A stretch of DNA of 64,000 nt from Saccharum officinarum (Eukaryota > Streptophyta > Magnoliopsida > Poales > Poaceae): NCBI GenBank assembly GCA_020631735.1, contig CM036159.1, positions 95,652,656 through 95,716,655 of the forward strand, read 5' to 3'. This document shows, piece after piece, positions 43,867-56,443 of this stretch. A model generated the notes under the pieces. That model ran no database searches. It was not told where the DNA came from and saw only the letters and a program-made list of their open reading frames with translations. Made by a program: the position numbers and the translations under genes. Numbering within the stretch: position 1 is the stretch's first letter; each line of letters opens with the position of its first letter.

Positions 43867-43998
43867 TATATCTAGAAAATATAGAATAAAAAAGAAAAAC
43901 ATCTCACGACGGCAAACTCTTATTTAACTGATATATAACTTACAATGACAATCTTATATAGACAAAACAATGCATGTTTTCCATCGGTCCATGCCAGG

Positions 43999-44865
43999 CT
44001 AAAGAAAGTCTGCGTGCCCGCAGAGCCCATGAGGCCACACGTGGGTGTGCACCCTGCCACGCGTGGCGAGCGGAAGCTCCCCGTCCCCGCCAGCGCCAGG
44101 GGAGTGCGTCAGATCCAGCACGGTAAAGCAGGTGCCCTTGCCCTTGAACGACGATCTTGCGTGGGTGGAGAGCTCCACCGTAACCGACCTGCACATGCAC
44201 AACCTGCCATTGCCGAGATATGCCAGGCTGACCGTCGGGGAACCTCCTCTCGGTTCTCCACAGGGAACTCCCACATGTGCCGCACCACCGGGGGCAGCGC
44301 CTCGACGTCGAGCGCGTACAGGTGGTGGCACGACCGCTTCAAGCAGTTGCGACAATCCTTGCGGTCTTCGCTGAAGCCAATGACTGAACGGAGCTCTGGC
44401 ACGAACAGAGCACCCTCATGGAACGGAGCCACCCAGTCTCCCTCCTTCCTCCATGTCCCGCGCTCGGCGTCCAAGGAGAAGGTGCCTCTGCCGTCGTTGA
44501 TGGAGATCCACACGCGCGAGCCCACTGCGAAGTAGGTCAAGGGGCCCGACGGGCGGGTTCGGGAGAGGGTCGGCGCGCCAGCCGCCGCCGCCACCGGGGA
44601 CACGGCGGAGCGCCTCGAAGCAGCAGCAGTCGCCGCCGCGCAGGATGGTGTCCATCACGACCACCGTGTCGTCTCCCACCGCGAGCATGGCGGCACGGAG
44701 CTTGGCGTCGCGCAGCTGCGGGCCGGGCAACGAGGCCCGCGTGGCGACGTCGAGGACAACCGTGTCGCGGGACTTGTAGACGAGGCCCAAGTTGGTGCCG
44801 CACATGTGGGAGACGCTGATCTCCACCGCCGGCTCCTCCTCGGGCTCCGCGGAGGTGACGCAATA
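43999..44865 (-). pseudogene. Decayed plant-specific gene (DUF1618/F-box-associated-like), 5' end missing
   Basis: Translated from the - strand across two frameshifts (near 44545 and 44255) it gives TNLGLVYKSRDTVVLDVATR, GDDTVVVMDTILRGG, SRVWISINDGRGTFSLDAER, GTWRKEGDWVAPFHEGALFV, then VSLAYLGNGRLCMCRSVTVE and a C-terminus at 43999. The Asp-x-Glu-Arg-Gly-x-Trp...Gly-Asp-Trp...Leu/Ala-Pro-Phe pattern is common in large grass families of uncharacterised, F-box-associated or DUF1618-like proteins. I cannot give a function. The 5' part is displaced by the long-inverted-repeat element starting at 44866. No introns are visible. Confidence 0.5.
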
Positions 44866-45153
44866 GAAAATTAGATGAGCGATGGGCTCATTGACCGGCC
44901 TATGCGCCCCGTCGCTCGATGTGTGACGCGTGGCCGTGAAACAAATCAACGATCTCCGCACTCGTTCGTGGCTCTGTCCGCGGCTCGCTCCACAATTGTC
45001 CGCGGCTCCGGAAGTGGCTCGCTCCGAAGCAGCTCCGTGCCGAGTGCCTAGCCGATACGAGCGGAGCCCACGACCCGGGGCGGTTGCCTGGCCGATACGA
45101 GCGGAGTCACAGCAGATCGAGTTAGGGCACAGAAGTTCTTTGCCACAAGGGCG

Positions 45154-45573
45154 GTGCGTCTAGCTTCTTGCGAGGGCCACGCCATGGACGACGTCAGCAC
45201 GACGTCCACCGCAAGGGCGCGTCCATCTTCCTGCGACGGCATGGACGGCATCAGCACAAACTCCTCCGTAAGTGCGCGTACTCCAGCTTCCCGCGGAGGC
45301 AAGGCCATGGACGACGTTGGCACGACCTCCTCCGCAAGGGCGCATACTCCAGCTTCCTACGGTGGCAACGCCATGGACGGCGTCGGCACGACCTCCTCCG
45401 CAAGGCCGCGTACTCCAACTTCCTGCGGGGGCAAGGCCATGGACGACGTCAGCACGAGCTGCTCCGTGTCAATAAACGAACCTGGATGCTTTGCTATCTG
45501 CGAGAGCTCTGGTGGCGAAGTAGGCAGTGTGGAGGACAAGATGCTCCTTGCTTGGCATTTTGTCGAGCACTAG
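45154..45573 (+). CDS. ORF with 22-residue tandem repeats inside inverted-repeat element
   Basis: A 139-codon frame built mostly from five units of the form (Pro)-Ser/Thr-Cys/Arg/Tyr-Gly-Gly-x-Ala-Met-Asp-Asp/Gly-Val-Ser/Gly-Thr-Thr-Ser-Ser, e.g. GGNAMDGVGTTSSA. The C-terminal ~40 residues are unique (EPGCFAICESSGGEVGSVED). The frame is preserved through all units although copies differ, the spacing being 66 bp (57 bp once), always a multiple of three. No domain is recognised, and no obvious signal or membrane segment. It may be non-coding minisatellite whose unit length happens to be divisible by three. Function unknown. Confidence 0.35.
   Translation: MRLASCEGHAMDDVSTTSTARARPSSCDGMDGISTNSSVSARTPASRGGKAMDDVGTTSSARAHTPASYGGNAMDGVGTTSSARPRTPTSCGGKAMDDVSTSCSVSINEPGCFAICESSGGEVGSVEDKMLLAWHFVEH
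45184..45475 (+). repeat. 66-bp tandem repeat, ~5 units
   Basis: The word 'atggacg' opens the core of each unit at 45184, 45241, 45307, 45373 and 45439, giving spacings 57, 66, 66, 66. Each unit includes 'acgacctcctccgcaaggg' or a close variant and 'actccagcttcc'. Copies have diverged by several substitutions each. Confidence 0.85.
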
Positions 45574-46184
45574 ATGTGCATTGCTTGCTCCTGACTCTGT
45601 CCCTCACCATTGGAGAAGACGCACAGAGACGACCATGATGTCCCTACTCCACCAAGCTGCCAATCGCTTACAGACACCAAGCTCAGCTGCAGCAGTAAGC
45701 AGGAGAAACACACACACAACCACCACAGCTACGCACCGACCCGCGTCATGGACTCAACGTCGTGGTCTCCGCTCGTATTAGCCAGGAACTCGGCGTGGTG
45801 CTACGCTTGGAGCGAGCCGCTGAACGAGCCAACTAGGAGTATCGGCCAGGCACTCGGTGTGGAGCTGCTTCGGAGCGAGCCGCTTCAGGAGCCGCGAACG
45901 AGTGCGGAGCGAGCCGCGGACGGAGCCACGGACGAGTGCGGAGGTCGTTGATTTGTTTCACGGCCACGCGTCACACATCAAGCGACGGGGCGCATAGGCC
46001 GGTCAATGAGCCCATCGCTCATCTAATTTTCAGAGTCTCTTTGACATCGCTGTTCACCAAAAACGCATGGTTGTTGGCCGTCATGCGCGCGGCACGCAAG
46101 CTTTGCGGAGGCGCCGTTGAAATCTGCTGCTAGCGGCTCGCGCCTTCAACGCCAAGGATGCACCGCTAGATCGACCAAGGGTCC

Positions 46185-46392
46185 AAAACTTTACACCCCA
46201 TCCCATCGAATATTCGAAGACATGTATGGAGTATTAAATATAAATAAAAAATAACTAATTATACAGTTTACATGTATTTTACGAGACAAATCTTTTAAGC
46301 CTAATTAATTCATGATTGAACACTAATTGCTATAGTTACACATATGCTACAGTACCCAAAAACTTTACAGCCCCTGAACTAAACACGCTCCA
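46185..46392. mobile_element. MITE of the 'CCTTGTTTAGTT' family, copy 5
   Basis: The marks 'atggagtattaaatataaat', 'cgagacaaatcttttaagc', 'ctaattaattcatgattg' and the right end 'ctgaactaaacacgctcc' place it in the same family as 18731 and 31202. The left end is degenerate ('gtccaaaactttac') and the copy is shorter (~210 bp) because of internal deletion. Confidence 0.65.
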
Positions 46393-47415
46393 AACTTGAC
46401 TGCTTCACCTCTGCTGCGGGCGGCGTCGGTGTTGCGGATGCAGAGCTGCAAATATATAACGAAGGCGACGCGGGGTCGGAGACGGAAGGCAAGGTAGCTG
46501 TGGCAGCCTGAGTCCTAACCGGAGTCGGCGGCACTCTTCCGTTGGCCAGTGCTTATTAGGGCAGCCATAGTGGTGGGTCGACCCATCCACGCCACGTGAC
46601 AATCGTTTAAGTCGAGTCACAATTCTCCAGCGGTACTCGACCCTTCGAGTGGGCCATTCACGGAAAAAAATAATTTTGTTCTCCTCACCTGGCCCACTCG
46701 CGTGACGTCCTGGAACTTTCTGACTTTATCCCGTTCCTCCCGTTCCCCTTCTTTCTTCGACTCAAGCGGAGGCAGAGGCGGTGCATCTAGGTCTCGGGGC
46801 TCACTGCAGCGCCTGTACTCGCTCCTGGTGGCACGAGCAGCATTCGGCACACCGCAGACCTCATCTGCCCACACCGCCTCCTCCCCAGCTCTCTACACGG
46901 CGTTGGGCGGGCAACAGCTTTGGGGCTCGATGCGCAGAGAATCCATCCGCGACGACGGCACGAGGGGCGGGCTTCAAGGTGGGCAAAGATGGAGGGGTCT
47001 GCAATCGAGGTGAGATGCTATCTCGATCTGTTTTGGATTTTGGTGGGCAAGCATTGGGAGCGAAGCACTCAGAGCTGATGCGCTTCTGTGTTCGGAAGAT
47101 AGGTTGGGAGATTTTGCTTTCCAGCATTGTGTAGGTTGTACGTATTGATTTATTCCGCTAGATCCTAAATATGCATGTGTGCCCACCCTTTTCTTTATTT
47201 TGTATCAATCATGGATTGTTTGTTTGTTTTCCCAAATATTTGATCCGATCTAATCTTGGGTACCGGAAAAGAACGATAATGGAAATCAAATGGGCCATTA
47301 CCTTTTTTGCATCTTAGGAACATTCGTACACAATGCGATTGAGAAACACTAAACTGGTATTACAAAAAAATTGATAAAATATGCCATACATAAACATAGA
47401 TTATTCTAAGACAGA
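46393..47415. other. Unassigned sequence, possible decayed gene edge
   Basis: GC-rich from 46.7 to 47.0 kb with a + strand frame at 46702-47013 that runs into a possible splice donor (gag|gtgagat, about 47010), then AT-rich to the transposase end. No domain recognised. One terminus of the PIF/Harbinger element should lie in this stretch, but I could not locate an inverted end. Confidence 0.25.
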
Positions 47416-48783
47416 CTAGTCTATATCCTGATATTGATTGCTTCCAAATCTTTGCCATATGTGCTCTGTCAAGTCAGCCTTCAAGCGACGATGCATAGAC
47501 CTGTCATGAATAGCTGTGTTTATCTCGAGCATCGTAGCAAACTCGTTAATGGGCCCATGACGGTAATTGATCAAGGCAGTGGAGTTGGTTTGATCGTAGT
47601 TGTGATCATTGTGAGCCCCATAAGAATCCCGTTCATCCTCTATGATCATGTTGTGCAATATAATGCAAGCATACATGATCTGAGATAGTGCTTCCCTAGT
47701 CCACATACGAGCTGGGTTACGTACAATAGCAAAACGAGCTTGTAAGACACCAAATGCATATTTCACATCTTTTCTTACTTCTGCCTGTTTGATGGCAAAA
47801 ACTTTATCCTTCTCACTTAAAGGTCTAGGTACTGATTTCACAAATGTCGCCCACTTAGGATAAATTCCATCAGTTAGGTAATAGCTCATGTTGTACTCAT
47901 TGCCATTAACCATAAACTGAACTTCTGGAGCTCTCCCTTGCAAAACTTCTATGAATATTGTTGACTGATTCAACACATTAATATCATTGTTTGATCCTAC
48001 AGTACTAAAAAAGGCATGCCATATCCAGAGGTCATGCGAAGCAACAGCTTCTAGCATGACGGTGGCCTTTTCATAATCACCACGAGTGAATCGCCCATTC
48101 CATGCCACTGGGCAATTCTTCTACTGCCAATGCATACAATCAAGGCTTCCTAACATTTCCGGAAAACCTCGAGCTTCCCCCACTTGAAGCAATCTCTGAA
48201 TGTCATCGATATTAGGCCTTCTAAGATATTTATCAGCATATATGGCTATCATTCCTTCACATAATTTATTCAAGCATTCAATGATTGTAGTTTCAGTAAT
48301 TCTCAAATTTCCATCCCACATGTTTGCACAAGTTCCATATGCCAACATCCGCATAGCAACTGTGCATTTATGCAAAGGTGAGAACCTAACTTACCAGTAG
48401 CATCACTTCTTTGCTGAAAGTAAGGTGACCAATCACTGAGCGCTTGCACAATTTGAAGGAACAAATGGCGTCTCATTCGGTACCTCCGCCTAAATTGTTC
48501 ATTAGTATACACTGGATTGGTGGAGAAGTAGTCTCTAATCAATCGATTTTGACCAGCTTCACGATCTCTCACAATGTACCTTCGAGAAAGCCTTTGATGT
48601 TGACTCGATTCACCTCTATGTTGCTTTTTCTATTTGAGCTGTAATCTGTGCTACAATTTTTTCTTCGATTGGATCATTGATAAACTCCCAAATGGACTCA
48701 ATAGGGGGAATATGGGGAAGAGCATGAGTAGGGCTAGATGACTCTTCAGAAGAGTTGGAATAGGAGTCTGAATCTGAGTCCAT
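47416..48783 (-). pseudogene. PIF/Harbinger transposase
   Basis: A DDE transposase of the plant Harbinger type (Plant_tran, PF04827). From ATG 48783: an acidic Ser-rich start (MDSDSDSYSNSSEESSS), DREAGQNRLIRDYFSTNP, RRRYRMRRHLFLQIVQALSD, VAMRMLAYGT, ARGFPEMLGSLDCMHW (first catalytic Asp), LEAVASHDLWIWHAFF, SNNDINVLNQS (second Asp), NMSYYLTDGIYPKWATFVKS and RKDVKYAFGVLQARFAIVR. In the last block the family has Asp-Val-Glu-x-Ala-Phe; here Lys replaces the catalytic Glu. Two frameshifts (near 48610 and 48395) and a TAG after MHWQ (48121) also break it. Its Myb-like partner is at 62437-63739. Confidence 0.88.
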
Positions 48784-48903
48784 TTGCGTGGCTGAATATT
48801 AGTGCAAGGTGGGGTGGGCTGTGATGAGGCACTTGTGTCTAGTAGAGGTAGCATGTATCTTTTATAGTGGTACAGAGCACAACAACTAGTAACAGAAGCA
48901 AGT

Positions 48904-48986
48904 CCAACGGCTAGTTTTTAATAGATACTTCCCAACAGCTAGTTTTTAACAACTACTTCCCAGCAGCTAGTTTTTAACAGCTACTT
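48904..48986. repeat. Three ~28-bp tandem units in PIF element
   Basis: The unit 'cagctagtttttaacaacta' plus 'cttcc' repeats three times with 1-3 changes (48904, 48932 and 48960 approximately). It lies between the transposase start and the chromovirus insertion, in the spacer between the two diverged element genes. Confidence 0.8.
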
Positions 48987-49030
48987 CATAATTTTCTAGA
49001 CAATAAAAGCTTGGTTGACACCTGCCATTT

Positions 49031-52000
49031 TGTCACAGAACCTCCTAATTATGATGGCCCACAAGTACCCGTCATTACCATAATGACCTCTAATGGTCGT
49101 ACTTATGTTCACCATAACTTAAAAGGCCTGCTTTCCTCCGAACAGGATCCAATCACAGGAGTATTGCAATATTACAACAGTTTATTCAAAATATTCAACA
49201 GAGTAACGTAGCGGAAGTCTTACAATAATATAGGTTTACAAACCAGTTTTCAAACTTCAAACCTTATGTAACATTATTACAAACCAGTAGTAGAGAAGTA
49301 TCGGTATTAACTTTATTACAACACACAAGCGAGATGCCTTGACCAAAGGCCACACAGTCTACTCGTCGTCGCTTTCTTCAACCACGACGGTCATGCAACA
49401 AGGCTCGAAGCAGACTTGTTCATGAACCGCACCTACAACAAGGGGTTAACAAACCCTGAGTACTTGAGGGTACTCAACAAGACTTACCCGACTAAGACAA
49501 AGACTCTAAGGGCATGCTAGCTTTAGGGAATCAAGGTACGAGTATTCTAGAATCAAGATTTTCCTTTGCAGAAAAGCTTACTAAAGTAGATCCTTATCTT
49601 CAACATTTTACTTTTACCATTGATGGTTCATTAACCAAATCTAAGTGATCCTAATCTAGATCAAAGTAATTATCATCAAAACCTTTCTCATTCTTTCTTT
49701 CAATTCCAGTTCTTAACTACGATGCAAGTCGGGTGATCAAGTCTCCATAACCGAGGAGCAATGACGATTCGAACCGATTATACCCAGCTGGGGATCCCTA
49801 ACCTCACGACATATGTAGAACTGAATCTTGCATATATCAACCCTCATTTAGATCTCCCAAAACCAGAACGTGTCTATCGCCACCCGAGAGTACAGTACTC
49901 CTCGAACCCGACTAAATTCTAGCCCCGAGGGTACACGCTACTCTCGCCATCTCTTCACTCCCAGTGCGAGGTTAGACGTTCTCGTAATGGAATCACCAAC
50001 ATTTTGGGCTTACCCAAGGCATGAAGCTAGTTGCAAAGTCTTGAACACAACAGGCTTACAACGAACGGACCTTAACTGACAAGGCAGAAACACTACATTG
50101 AGACTCCTTTCCCAATGCATGTTAGCAGTGGCCAAACCACCCGCCCGATCTTTCAAGTTCATTCTCATATTTCAATCTTCATTCAATATGCCGTCATGGC
50201 TATATAAACATTGCATTTAAAAGCTTAACTTCTAAGCATAGCGAAGCATACTACGCATTTTCCATAAAACAGGTATCAAGGTTGATATCACAATAATCAA
50301 GGATGATAATGCAGCAATTGGGTTATCACTCAACTCCTAATTACTTAATGCAGTAAACCATATTATAAATAATAAAACATTTGTAAAATTCAAGGTAGGG
50401 TTTAAATGCACCGGGGCTTGCCTTGCTCGGACACGACGACTGACTCAGACCCGAGAACTCCAACGTCAGGTCCGAAACCCACCGACGATCGCTCTTCTCC
50501 GGAAACTGGCTCGACGGCTTCGACTTCTTCGAAAGCGGAGACTACACGAACACATAACATGCTTTAACATGATGCTCGATGATAAATATGATGCTTGATG
50601 ATAACATGCTACGAGTTACGACTAGAGTACACTTCCTTCGCGGTACAGTCGCAAACTGAAAACCTACTAACTAGTAGCGACGATTCCAGCGATACCAGCT
50701 TTAACCTAAACAAGTTACTAACGAGCTCAATCATGAAATTAAGGTGCCAGAGATCACCAAAGGGTAGTGACCTAAGGACATCACTCAATCAAAAGGCACA
50801 CAACACTTAAAGTTCTTAAATTAACATTTATTTATTATTTAAATAATTAGGACATAATTAGAAGTTAATCAAATTTTACCTAATCAAGCTCAAACTTTTT
50901 CTATGGATTAAGAATGATTTATAACAGTGTCATAATAAATTTCATCATTTTTGGATTAATAAATTAATTATTAAAATTCATGGAAGTTCCATTTAATCTT
51001 TATTAGAACTAATTAATTCTACTGCACAAAGTATTCAAATTCATGATTTAATATTTTTCCTAGATAGTTTATACATTGAAAAGCCTACACAAAAATTTTC
51101 ATGAATTTTGGAACTCTACACAATTTTTAATGAAATAAACAAATAACTAAACTATTCATTTATTTGAAAAAGAAAAACAAAAACGAAATCGGGCCGATTC
51201 TTCCTTTCTCCCGCGGTCCGGCCCAGCTGGTCGGCCCGCTCGCGCACGCCCGCGCCCGCACTCGCGCTCGGCCTAGCCGCGCGGCCCAGCAGGCAGCCCA
51301 GCCCGCTCGCTCACCCGCGCGCGCGCTCTCTCTCTCTGTGCTCGCTGACAAGCCGGCCCCGCATGTCATCACCCTCCTCTCGCTCTCCCTCTCACTCCCG
51401 CGCGCTCGCTCACCTTCGCGCGGTGGCCGGCCGGTGACCGGAGCTTCGGTCAACAAACTGACCCTACCATCATCATCTACACCACCCCACGACTCCGTTT
51501 TGCTTCTAAACATCCTGGCTCGAGCTCTAACGACTAACGAGCGACGGCGATGGCGGCACGGTGGTCACGGGAGTAGTACGCCGGTGACTACAAAGCGGTA
51601 GAGGCTAAATTGAAGGTTCGGGAAGCATCAGCGGCTCACCGCGGTTGCAGTGAAGCTCTCGGTGGCGACGGGGAGCGGCTGGAGTGGTCTGGCCACGGGA
51701 AGGCGAGGATGGCGGGCAGTCGCCGGAGTTGAGCACGGGAGGCGGTGGCTGCGGTGATCCAGGCGAAGTCAAGCTGGCTTGGGTGGTTCACGAGGTGCGT
51801 GAGGATGCAGCGATGCTGTTGGTGCGACTAGCGTGGCCGGAGATGGCCTGGTGGCGGCAGCGGCGAGCGGCGGAGCTGCGGTGGCGGTGGTGGCGAAAAA
51901 TGGTAAACGTCACTATGAACTCATGTATTTATAGAAGGCGGTCGCGACTACAGAACCGGACTGCTCGCGTCGTCGCGCTGGCGTTCTCGACCGCGCGCGA

Positions 52001-53124
52001 AGGGTCTGGGCGGCCACGGCGGCTTGCCGGCGCCCATACCGCGTGGTGGCCAGCCGCCATTGGCGCGGCACTGTAGCAACCCCCCCCCCCAAATTTTGAA
52101 TTTTCAAACTGTTTTCTAAAATTACTCTCAAATTCATGTAACAACTTGAAAAACTTCCAATCTATGAAATCTTCAGAATTTCAAGCTCTACAAGTTTTGT
52201 ATTGAACACTTTTTCAAATTCTCACTGGATTTGAGTTTAAATTCAAAAGGGGACATATTTTTCAGATTTGGTAATTTAGAAATTACTTTTGATTTAATAT
52301 TGAAACTTCAAAATCTCCAAACATCAAAGCTGTATATCTTGACCAGACCTACAACTTTGCTGTTCAAAACTTTTTCAAATTCTGCCTCCATTTTGAACTC
52401 TTAGGTTGGGGACAAAAATGAGTCAAAACTGAAATTTGTTTATTTTCAAAATTGCTCCACATTTCATACTAAAACTTTGAAAACTCAAAACACCAAAGTT
52501 GTAGTCCTTGAAAAGTTCTACAAACTTGGTTTTGAACTTTTTCCCAAATTTTGCTTAGATTTTGAATTATTTCAAAAGGGGTAAAACAGGGTTTTGAAAT
52601 TTAGGGTTTTCGGAGGAATTTTAAATTGGAATTTGTTGCTACTTTGATTTGTGATTACTTAGCGATCAAAACCTCACCCAAGGGCATCATTTGGACTAAC
52701 ATGACATGGTTGACCAAATGCCACTCTTGGCTGACCAATTAGCTTTTAAAATTCTTTTACATTTTTCCCCAATTTTGAATTCGAATTCGAATCGAAAAAC
52801 TCGTGACAAGTTTTGGGACTCCAATTCAAACTCAAATTTGGAGTTTCATTTTAGAGGTTGTACTTGAGCTCATACCCTACACTTGACACTAGTGTGCAAC
52901 ACAGTCGCACACCTCAAATTACGCAGGGCATGGACTAAGCATTTGCGGTGGCATTAAAAATTAGGGTTTTCGGGTTCGGAGCACACCACTGAGAAACACA
53001 TTCAACCTAGATAAGTAAACTTGTTTTAGTTGATGCATAACAAGGTTAACCTAACAGGGATGCTTTGCAATGCATTATGATGACATGGCAGATTAATTAG
53101 CACTATAACACCCGGGGTGTTACA
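49031..53124 (-). mobile_element. 3' LTR of chromovirus, 4094 bp
   Basis: Runs from TGTCACAGAACC (49031) to GGGTGTTACA (53124) on the + strand; in element sense it starts TGTAACACCC. A minus-sense TATA box (tataaata) is at about 51926-51935, ~1.2 kb into the LTR, in a GC-rich block (51180-52080). This copy holds the full-length sequence, including a 632-bp segment absent from the other LTR. A C homopolymer (52080-52090) borders the GC-rich block. Confidence 0.93.
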
Positions 53125-53140
53125 GCCCTTCCCCCTTAAA
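53125..53140 (-). promoter_or_regulatory. Chromovirus polypurine tract
   Basis: In element sense 'ttaagggggaagggc' immediately precedes the 3' LTR start TGTAACACCC. Upstream lies 'aaatctcgggacgagattt', a perfect hairpin (53144-53162) common in this group. The purine tract primes plus-strand synthesis. Confidence 0.85.
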
Positions 53141-53297
53141 GAAATCTCGTCCCGAGATTTAAAGCCATGAGTTAAGTAATAGAAAAGGAAACGTGTCCAG
53201 CAAACACGTCCAAGACTTGTCTACAAAACAGGTAGGGGTTTTCTGCATTACAAAGATTTTAAAAGGATAGGTTACAGTTTAAAGAGGAAATTGCAAC

Positions 53298-53860
53298 CTA
53301 GATAGAAGCAAAGAACTCCGGGAAATTCTCTAACAGATAATCCTCCGTTTCCCAGGTGGCTTCCTCTTCTGAATGTTGATTCCACTGTATTCTGTACCAT
53401 TTAGTTGTTCTACTTCGGGTAACACGATCTTTTTGATCCAAAACTCTGACAGGATGTTCAGAATATGTCAAATCCGGTTCAAGTTCAACTCCCTCAACAT
53501 CAACCACTTGATCATGTACTTGTAGACACTTCTTCATTTGTGATACATGAAATACATTGTGCACGGCTGACAGTTGTTCAGGCAGCTTTAACTTATATGC
53601 CACCTTTCCACATTGTTGAATGATTTGAAAAGGACCAATATAACGTGGTGCGAGTTTGCCTTTGACTCCAAATCTGCTAACTCCTTTCATGGGTGATACT
53701 TTTAGATAAACATAATCCCCTACTTGGAATACCAAAGGTCTACGCCTTTTATCAGCATAACTCTTTTGCCTGGACTGAGCCACTTTCAAATTATTCTGGA
53801 TCTGCCTAACTTTTTCTTCTGTTTGTTTCACAAGATCAACACCGAAAAACCATCTTTTCC
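53298..53860 (-). pseudogene. Chromovirus integrase C-terminus and chromodomain
   Basis: Continuation of pol after a one-base frameshift at about 53855 (NWSEPGK, then [14 protein letters not shown]). It contains the integrase GPY/F-type module (KLAPRYIGPFQIIQQCGKVA, VFHVSQMKKCL) and then a chromodomain (PVRVLDQKDRVTRSRTTKWY, IQWNQHSEEEATWETEDYL) ending at 53298. The chromodomain is thought to guide integration to heterochromatin by binding histone tails. Its aromatic and acidic pattern is intact in this copy. Confidence 0.9.
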
Positions 53861-56443
53861 CGGTTCTGACCAATTCAATGGAGTTCTGCACCTACGGCCA
53901 TACAATGCCTCAAACGGTGCCATTTTGATACTCTCTTGATAACTATTATTATAGGAGAATTCTGCTAAAGGTAACCACTCGTCCCAAGTGTCTGAATAAT
54001 TAAGTGCACATGACCTTAACATGTCTTCTAGAATTTGATTGACCCTTTCAGTCTGACCACTTGTTTGTGGATGATAAGCGGTACTATGCAAAAGTTTTGT
54101 ACCCAGGGACTCATGTAGGTGTCTCCAAAATTTGTTAACAAACTGAGTACCTCTATCTGATACAATGGTCTTTGGTACCCCATGAAGACTCAGGATTCGT
54201 GCAATATAAATTCTTGCATAAGTTATAGCAGAATAGTCCACCTTAACTGGAATAAAATGAGATGACTTTGTCAGTCGGTCCACAATGACCCAAATTGAAT
54301 CAAAGCCTCTTGAGGTCTTGGGTAACCCAGTAATGAAATCCATACTGATATCTTCCCATTTCCAGGATGGAATGGGCAAGGGTTGTAACATTCCTGCCGA
54401 CTTCAGGTGTACTGCCTTCACCTTACAACAAGTGTCACATCTGGCCACATATTTGGCAATCTCAATTTTCATTTTGGTCCACCAGAATTTCTGTTTCAAA
54501 TCTTGATACATCTTATTACTTCCTGGATGAATAGAAAACCTTGTGCTATGTGCTTCATCAAGAATGAGCTGACGTAACTCTGGAACCTTTGGGACCACTA
54601 ACCGGTTCTTAAACCACAACACATCTGCATCATCAATACTGAAATCTGTCTGTTGACCCGTTCTAACTTTTTCTTTGATGTGAGCTACTCCGGAATTTTT
54701 TCTCTGAGCAGACACAATCTGATCTTTGATTGTTGATTCTACTGTGACATTAGTCAACTGACCTTGTTGAACTATTTCAATATTCAGCTTTTCTAATTCA
54801 TAACATAAACTGTAATCCATTGGTTTCACAGTAATGCAATTGCAATGATTCTTTCTACTGAGTGCATCAGCAACCACATTCGCTTTTCCAGGGTGATAGT
54901 GCACTTCTAAATCATAGTCCTTTATTAACTCAAGCCACCTTCTTTGCCTCATATTCAACTCTGACTGAGTAAAGATATACTTTAAGCTCTTGTGATCTGT
55001 ATACATGTGGCAAGTATTACCTAACAAGTAATGACGCCAAATTTTCAATGCATGAACCACAGCTGCTAGTTCAAGATCATGTGTCGGATAATGTTCTTCA
55101 TGACGCTTCAACTGTCTCGAGGCATAAGCAATGACTCTGCCTTCTTGCATCAATACACAACCAAGGCCAATACCCGAGGCATCACAGTAAACATCAAATG
55201 GCTTTTCTATATCTGGTTGTGCCAAAACTAGAGCAGTTGTCAATGACTTCTTTAAAATTCTAAAAGCTTTCTCACATTCTGAAGACCATATGAACTTAGT
55301 TTGATTCTTCAACAACTCTGTGATTGGCTTGGCTACCTTTGAAAAGTCAGGTATGAATCGACGGTAATAACCCGCCATTCCTAGAAAACTTCGGACTTCA
55401 TGAACTGAGATTGGTGGTTTCCAATTCAGAATATCTTCCACCTTGCCAGGATCTACTGCTACTCCTTCGGCTGACAACACATGTCCTAAGAATTGCACTT
55501 CTCTTAACCAAAACTCACATTTACTGAACTTGGCATACAGTTGGTGATCTCTCAGACGAGTCAGAACAACTCTGAGATGCTCAACATGTTCTTCTTCACT
55601 TTTGGAGTATACCAGAATATCATCAATAAACACAACCACAAATTTGTCAAGCTCCGGCATGAAAACTGAGTTCATCAGATACATGAAATGTGCCGGTGCA
55701 TTGGTGAGACCAAAAGACATAACTAGGTACTCATACAGTCCATATCTGGTAGTGAATGCAGTCTTTGGGATATCTTCAGGTCGAATCTTGATTTGATGGT
55801 ACCCTGACCGAAGATCGATCTTTGAAAATACCTTTGCCCCCGCAAGCTGATCAAAGAGTAGATCAATGCGAGGCAACGGATATTTATTCTTAATGGTTAC
55901 TTCATTCAGCGGTCGATAGTCAACACACATCCTTAAAGTCTGATCTTTCTTCTTGACAAAAAGAGCTGGACATCCCCAAGGTGAGGAACTGGGTCTGATA
56001 AAACCTTTGTCACGTAACTCTTGTAATTGATCCTTAAGTTCTGCCAATTCATTGGGTGGCATTCTGTAAGCTCTCTGGGATATTGGGGCAGTACCCGGTT
56101 TTAACTCAATCACAAATTCTACATCTCTGTCTGGTGGCAGACCTGGTAGATCATCTGGAAACACATCTGGAAATTCACAGACTACCGGTATATCACAAAT
56201 CTCCTGTACTGAAGTTGCACATATCCTTTCAACTGTTCTCTTTGGGATAGGAAGTTGGATAAGAAGATGAGATTTATTATCTGGCAGGTTCAACCTTATA
56301 GTTCTATGCAGTGCATCTATAAGGGCTCCTCTTTGGTACATCCAATTCATACCCAGGATTACATCTATATCCTGTTTCTGTAATATTATCATTGAGGTAG
56401 GAAATATATGCCCACCTAACTCTATAGGTACGTCACGTACCAT
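53828..56443 (-). pseudogene. Chromovirus pol: protease end, RT, RNase H, integrase
   Basis: An uninterrupted 871-codon frame. RT spans about residues 135-330, with [11 protein letters not shown] (172-ish) and the catalytic box FIDD at 272-275. RNase H begins near CDASG (about 420) and ends near ADALSRK. Integrase has its zinc site His632, His639, Cys669, Cys672 and the catalytic Asp702 (MDF), Asp763 (VSDRG) and Glu799 (GQTER). All key residues are present, so decay is limited to the frameshifts at each end (about 56465 toward gag/protease and about 53855 toward the chromodomain). The listed start Met is internal; pol normally continues from gag in this clade. Confidence 0.93.

Larger units (their letters stand above)
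44866..46031. mobile_element. 1166-bp long-terminal-inverted-repeat element
   Basis: The left end 'gaaaattagatgagcgatgg' and right end 'ccatcgctcatctaattttc' are perfect inverses. Pairing continues inward for over 200 bp (44866-about 45090 with about 45800-46031), only a few bases differing in the outer 140. The inner arms contain short repeated 'ggctcgctcc' and 'gccgatac' words. No 8-11-bp flanking duplication is visible (left ...gacgcaata, right agagtctct...). Long inverted repeats suggest a Mutator-like or foldback element. It carries one repetitive + strand ORF (45154-45573). Confidence 0.75.

Noticed and set aside
51164..51601. Open frames in the GC-rich block of the chromovirus LTR
   Set aside because: Arg/Ala/Ser-rich frames on both strands; the block is LTR leader sequence and the frames are not shared intact by the second LTR.
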